Positions 5,377 through 7,140 of a stretch of 7,140 nt of DNA are shown piece by piece. Made by a program: the position numbers and the translations under genes. This DNA comes from Ruminococcaceae bacterium UBA866 (GTDB lineage Bacteria; Bacillota; Clostridia; Oscillospirales; Ruminococcaceae): assembly GCA_002295325.1 (NCBI GenBank), contig DBGA01000032.1, positions 16,791 through 23,930 on the forward strand, read 5' to 3'. The notes under the pieces are model-generated. The model was not told the DNA's origin, made no database searches, and saw only the letters and a list, made by a program, of their open reading frames with translations. Each line of letters opens with the position of its first letter. Positions within the stretch are counted from its first letter, which is position 1.

Positions 5377-6759
5377 TTGCTTTTACAAGCTAAAAGAAGA
5401 ATAAAATTCTTAAGTTCAGTTCTCTCAAACCCAGCTAGGGTTATTGTATCAAGTTTTGCGTTACTAATTTTGACTGGTGCATTGATATTAATGCTACCCA
5501 TTTGCTCAAAATCCGGATTACCCACTGATTTTATCAGTGCGTTGTTTACAGCAACGTCGGCAACCTGTGTTACAGGATTGATTGTTGTTGATACCTTCAC
5601 TTATTTTTCGATAGTAGGACAGGTAGTCATTTTATTATTAATTCAACTTGGTGGATTAGGGCTTGTAACCTTTGCAACATTTTTTAATATTGCAATCAGA
5701 AAAAGGATAGGGTTAAAGAGTCTATATATCGCACAAGAATCTGTAAGCTCGGATAATATGTCTGATGTTGGACGTCTTTTGAAGTTAATTTTTATCGTCA
5801 CAATTTCTTTTGAATTTGTGGGTGCTTGTATTTTAGCCAGCGTATTCATTCCACAATATGGACAAGCAGGAATATTCATTTCAATATTTACTGCAGTTTC
5901 AGCCTACTGTAATGCAGGCTTTGATTTGTTTGGTTTTCAAGGAGAATATTCAAGTTTAGTTAACTATCATGATAACCCTGTTGTGCTAATCACAATTATG
6001 GCACTTATCATCTGTGGTGGACTGGGTTTTATCGTGTGGCAAGAATTGTTCGTTTTTAAAAAGAGAAAACACATTTCACTGCACACAACAATTGTATTGG
6101 TAGCAACGGTTTCATTAATCCTTTTGGGAGCGCTATTTGTTGGATTGTTTGAATGGAGTAACATGAACACAATGGGCGATATGACAACAGGCGAAAAGGT
6201 ATTAAACTCATTTTTTCAATCTGTAACAGCAAGGACGGCGGGATTTAACTCTATAGCAATTGAAAAAATGTTTGGAATTACCAAATTATTCATGGTTATT
6301 TTGATGTTTATTGGTGCTGCACCTGGAGGTACAGGTGGTGGTATTAAGGTTACTACATTTTATGTACTGGTTATGACTGTGGTCTGCGTAATGCGGGGCA
6401 AGGATGAAACGATTATCGGTAAACGCAAGGTTGATAAATCAGTCATATACAAGGCAATGGCTGTTACCTCAATTGCGCTTCTTGTAGTTTTCGTTTCAAC
6501 CTCAACAATATTCTTTACTTCACACGCAGGAGGCGTAAACTTCTCTGAGATTGATGCATTATTTGAATCAGTTTCAGCCTTTGCAACAGTTGGACTTACA
6601 AGTGGTGTTTCTGGTGTTGCAAATACTGCTTCCCGTATTGCACTGATATTTACAATGTTTATCGGACGTGTAGGGCCTGTTTCGTTAGCGTTATCTCTTG
6701 CAATGAAGCTTCAAAAAAAGAACACTGTATTGCCAGAAGCAAAGATTATGGTAGGGTAA
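5377..6759 (+). CDS. ktrB: TrkH/KtrB-family potassium uptake membrane subunit
   Basis: A 460-residue channel-like membrane protein that moves K+ (often coupled to Na+) as the pore part of Ktr/Trk systems. It has the four M1-P-M2 repeats of the family, each with its selectivity-filter glycine: G67 (CVTGL), G181 (CNAGF), G289 (RTAGF) and G406 (TVGLT). The gating loop in the third repeat is GAAPGGTGGGIK (313-324). The length suits KtrB. TTG at 5377 is chosen because AAGGGG lies 9 bp upstream at 5362-5367 and an in-frame TGA at 5356 rules out an earlier start. KtrB normally needs a cytosolic RCK partner (KtrA/TrkA), which is not seen here and may lie elsewhere. A dedicated promoter precedes it. 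It belongs to the AT-rich host chromosome and appears intact. Confidence 0.92.
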   Translation: MLLQAKRRIKFLSSVLSNPARVIVSSFALLILTGALILMLPICSKSGLPTDFISALFTATSATCVTGLIVVDTFTYFSIVGQVVILLLIQLGGLGLVTFATFFNIAIRKRIGLKSLYIAQESVSSDNMSDVGRLLKLIFIVTISFEFVGACILASVFIPQYGQAGIFISIFTAVSAYCNAGFDLFGFQGEYSSLVNYHDNPVVLITIMALIICGGLGFIVWQELFVFKKRKHISLHTTIVLVATVSLILLGALFVGLFEWSNMNTMGDMTTGEKVLNSFFQSVTARTAGFNSIAIEKMFGITKLFMVILMFIGAAPGGTGGGIKVTTFYVLVMTVVCVMRGKDETIIGKRKVDKSVIYKAMAVTSIALLVVFVSTSTIFFTSHAGGVNFSEIDALFESVSAFATVGLTSGVSGVANTASRIALIFTMFIGRVGPVSLALSLAMKLQKKNTVLPEAKIMVG

Positions 6760-6799
6760 TAATGTAAATAATAATTTGTGATAAATTAATAACAAAAAG

Positions 6800-6828
6800 A
6801 GGACAAACCTAATCCCTTATGGTATAAT
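6800..6828 (+). promoter_or_regulatory. Possible promoter of the Na+/phosphate gene
   Basis: A perfect -10 TATAAT (6823-6828) lies 17 bp after a weak -35 AGGACA (6800-6805). The -10 is inside the left arm of the palindrome at 6817-6855, so a protein bound there would cover the promoter. The predicted start falls near the palindrome centre. Confidence 0.45.
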
Positions 6829-6855
6829 ATTTATAAAATAAATATTATACCATAA
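6817..6855. promoter_or_regulatory. Perfect 18-bp-arm palindrome upstream of the Na+/phosphate gene
   Basis: TTATGGTATAATATTTAT (6817-6834) is exactly inverted at 6838-6855 around a loop AAA. TATAAT occurs on both strands. It lies 58 bp after the ktrB stop and 38 bp before the next ATG. No T tract follows the right arm, so an operator over the promoter is more likely than a standard terminator, although it may also slow or end ktrB transcription in both directions. Confidence 0.6.
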
Positions 6856-6893
6856 CTATTTATCAAAATTTAAAGTTGCTTTTCGGAGGTAAT

Positions 6894-7140
6894 ATGGACA
6901 ATGTATTAAGCTTCATCACAATGGCAGGTGGTCTTGCATTTTTCCTTTTTGGAATGAACATTCTGGGCTCTGGCCTTGAAAAATTATCTGGCGGCAGGAT
7001 GGAAAAAACCCTAGAAAAAATGACAAGTAATGTGTTCAAAAGTCTATTACTTGGTATAGTAGTAACTGCTGCAATCCAGAGTTCTTCAGCAACAACTGTT
7101 ATTGTTGTTGGACTTGTAAACGCCGGAATATTAAAGCTTC
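6894..7140 (+). CDS. Na+/phosphate cotransporter, NptA/YjbB type (5' part)
   Basis: The first 82 codons run off the right edge. The start begins MDNVLSFITMAGGLAFFLFG, continues with MNILGSGLEKLSGGRMEKTLE, and then Q62-S-S-S-A-T-T, the signature of the Na_Pi_cotrans repeat that binds Na+ and phosphate in the membrane. Bacterial members usually have two such repeats and often a C-terminal PhoU-like domain, not visible here. GGAGGT at 6885-6890 sets the start at ATG 6894; the spacing is short (3-4 bp). The gene follows ktrB on the same strand, separated by a palindrome with its own possible promoter, so it is probably regulated apart from ktrB. Confidence 0.9.
   Translation, partial: MDNVLSFITMAGGLAFFLFGMNILGSGLEKLSGGRMEKTLEKMTSNVFKSLLLGIVVTAAIQSSSATTVIVVGLVNAGILKL

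Noticed and set aside
5316..5600. Minus-strand 94-codon frame
   Set aside because: It is a shadow of the potassium transporter 5' part and would begin inside it; it has no ribosome site and no domain.
1..7140. CRISPR array, riboswitch or rRNA
   Set aside because: No regularly spaced repeats, no conserved riboswitch-like leader before any gene, and no rRNA-like sequence were seen on either strand.

Overview
The window looks like chromosomal DNA of a low-GC Gram-positive bacterium, most likely an anaerobic Clostridia member. The reasons are strong GGAGG-type ribosome sites, AT-rich intergenic DNA with consensus sigma-A promoters, a TTG start, and a Tn1549/CTn-like integrative element of the kind common in gut Firmicutes. 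The flanks (1-345 and 5123-7140) are AT-rich. The middle (about 346-4835) is visibly richer in GC and has different codon use, which fits acquired DNA.

Layout. 3-119 is the last 38 codons of an unidentified gene, closed by a strong hairpin at 143-179. A small CxxC...CxxC zinc-ribbon gene starts at 204; its 3' end appears to be cut by the mobile-element remnant. The remnant begins at about 346 with a minus-strand piece of a ParA/Soj partition ATPase carrying a frameshift. It continues on the plus strand with a 928-codon fragment of the giant helicase-methylase protein of these elements: the N6-adenine methyltransferase core is kept and the helicase part is lost. It ends with an intact excisionase-like gene (xis) and a tyrosine recombinase gene (int). 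Relaxase, type IV secretion and replication genes are absent, so this is a deleted, rearranged ICE whose recombination end survives.

Downstream of int are 14-bp direct repeats (candidate integrase arm sites), then, on the minus strand, a tRNA-Arg(CCU) gene with its own terminator. Its 3' end faces int, the classic geometry of integration at a tRNA 3' end. Just upstream of it, under the same minus-strand promoter, lies what looks like the 5' half of a second, decayed tRNA-Arg(CCU). No copy of the tRNA 3' end was seen at the left edge, so the remnant probably cannot excise by itself.

The right flank holds a complete TrkH/KtrB potassium channel subunit gene with its own promoter, then the start of a Na+/phosphate cotransporter gene. 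Between them is a perfect 18-bp-arm palindrome containing TATAAT on both strands. I do not see a wholly new system. The points most worth following are the ICE scar, the tRNA-Arg/relic pair, the integrase-site repeats and the palindrome.
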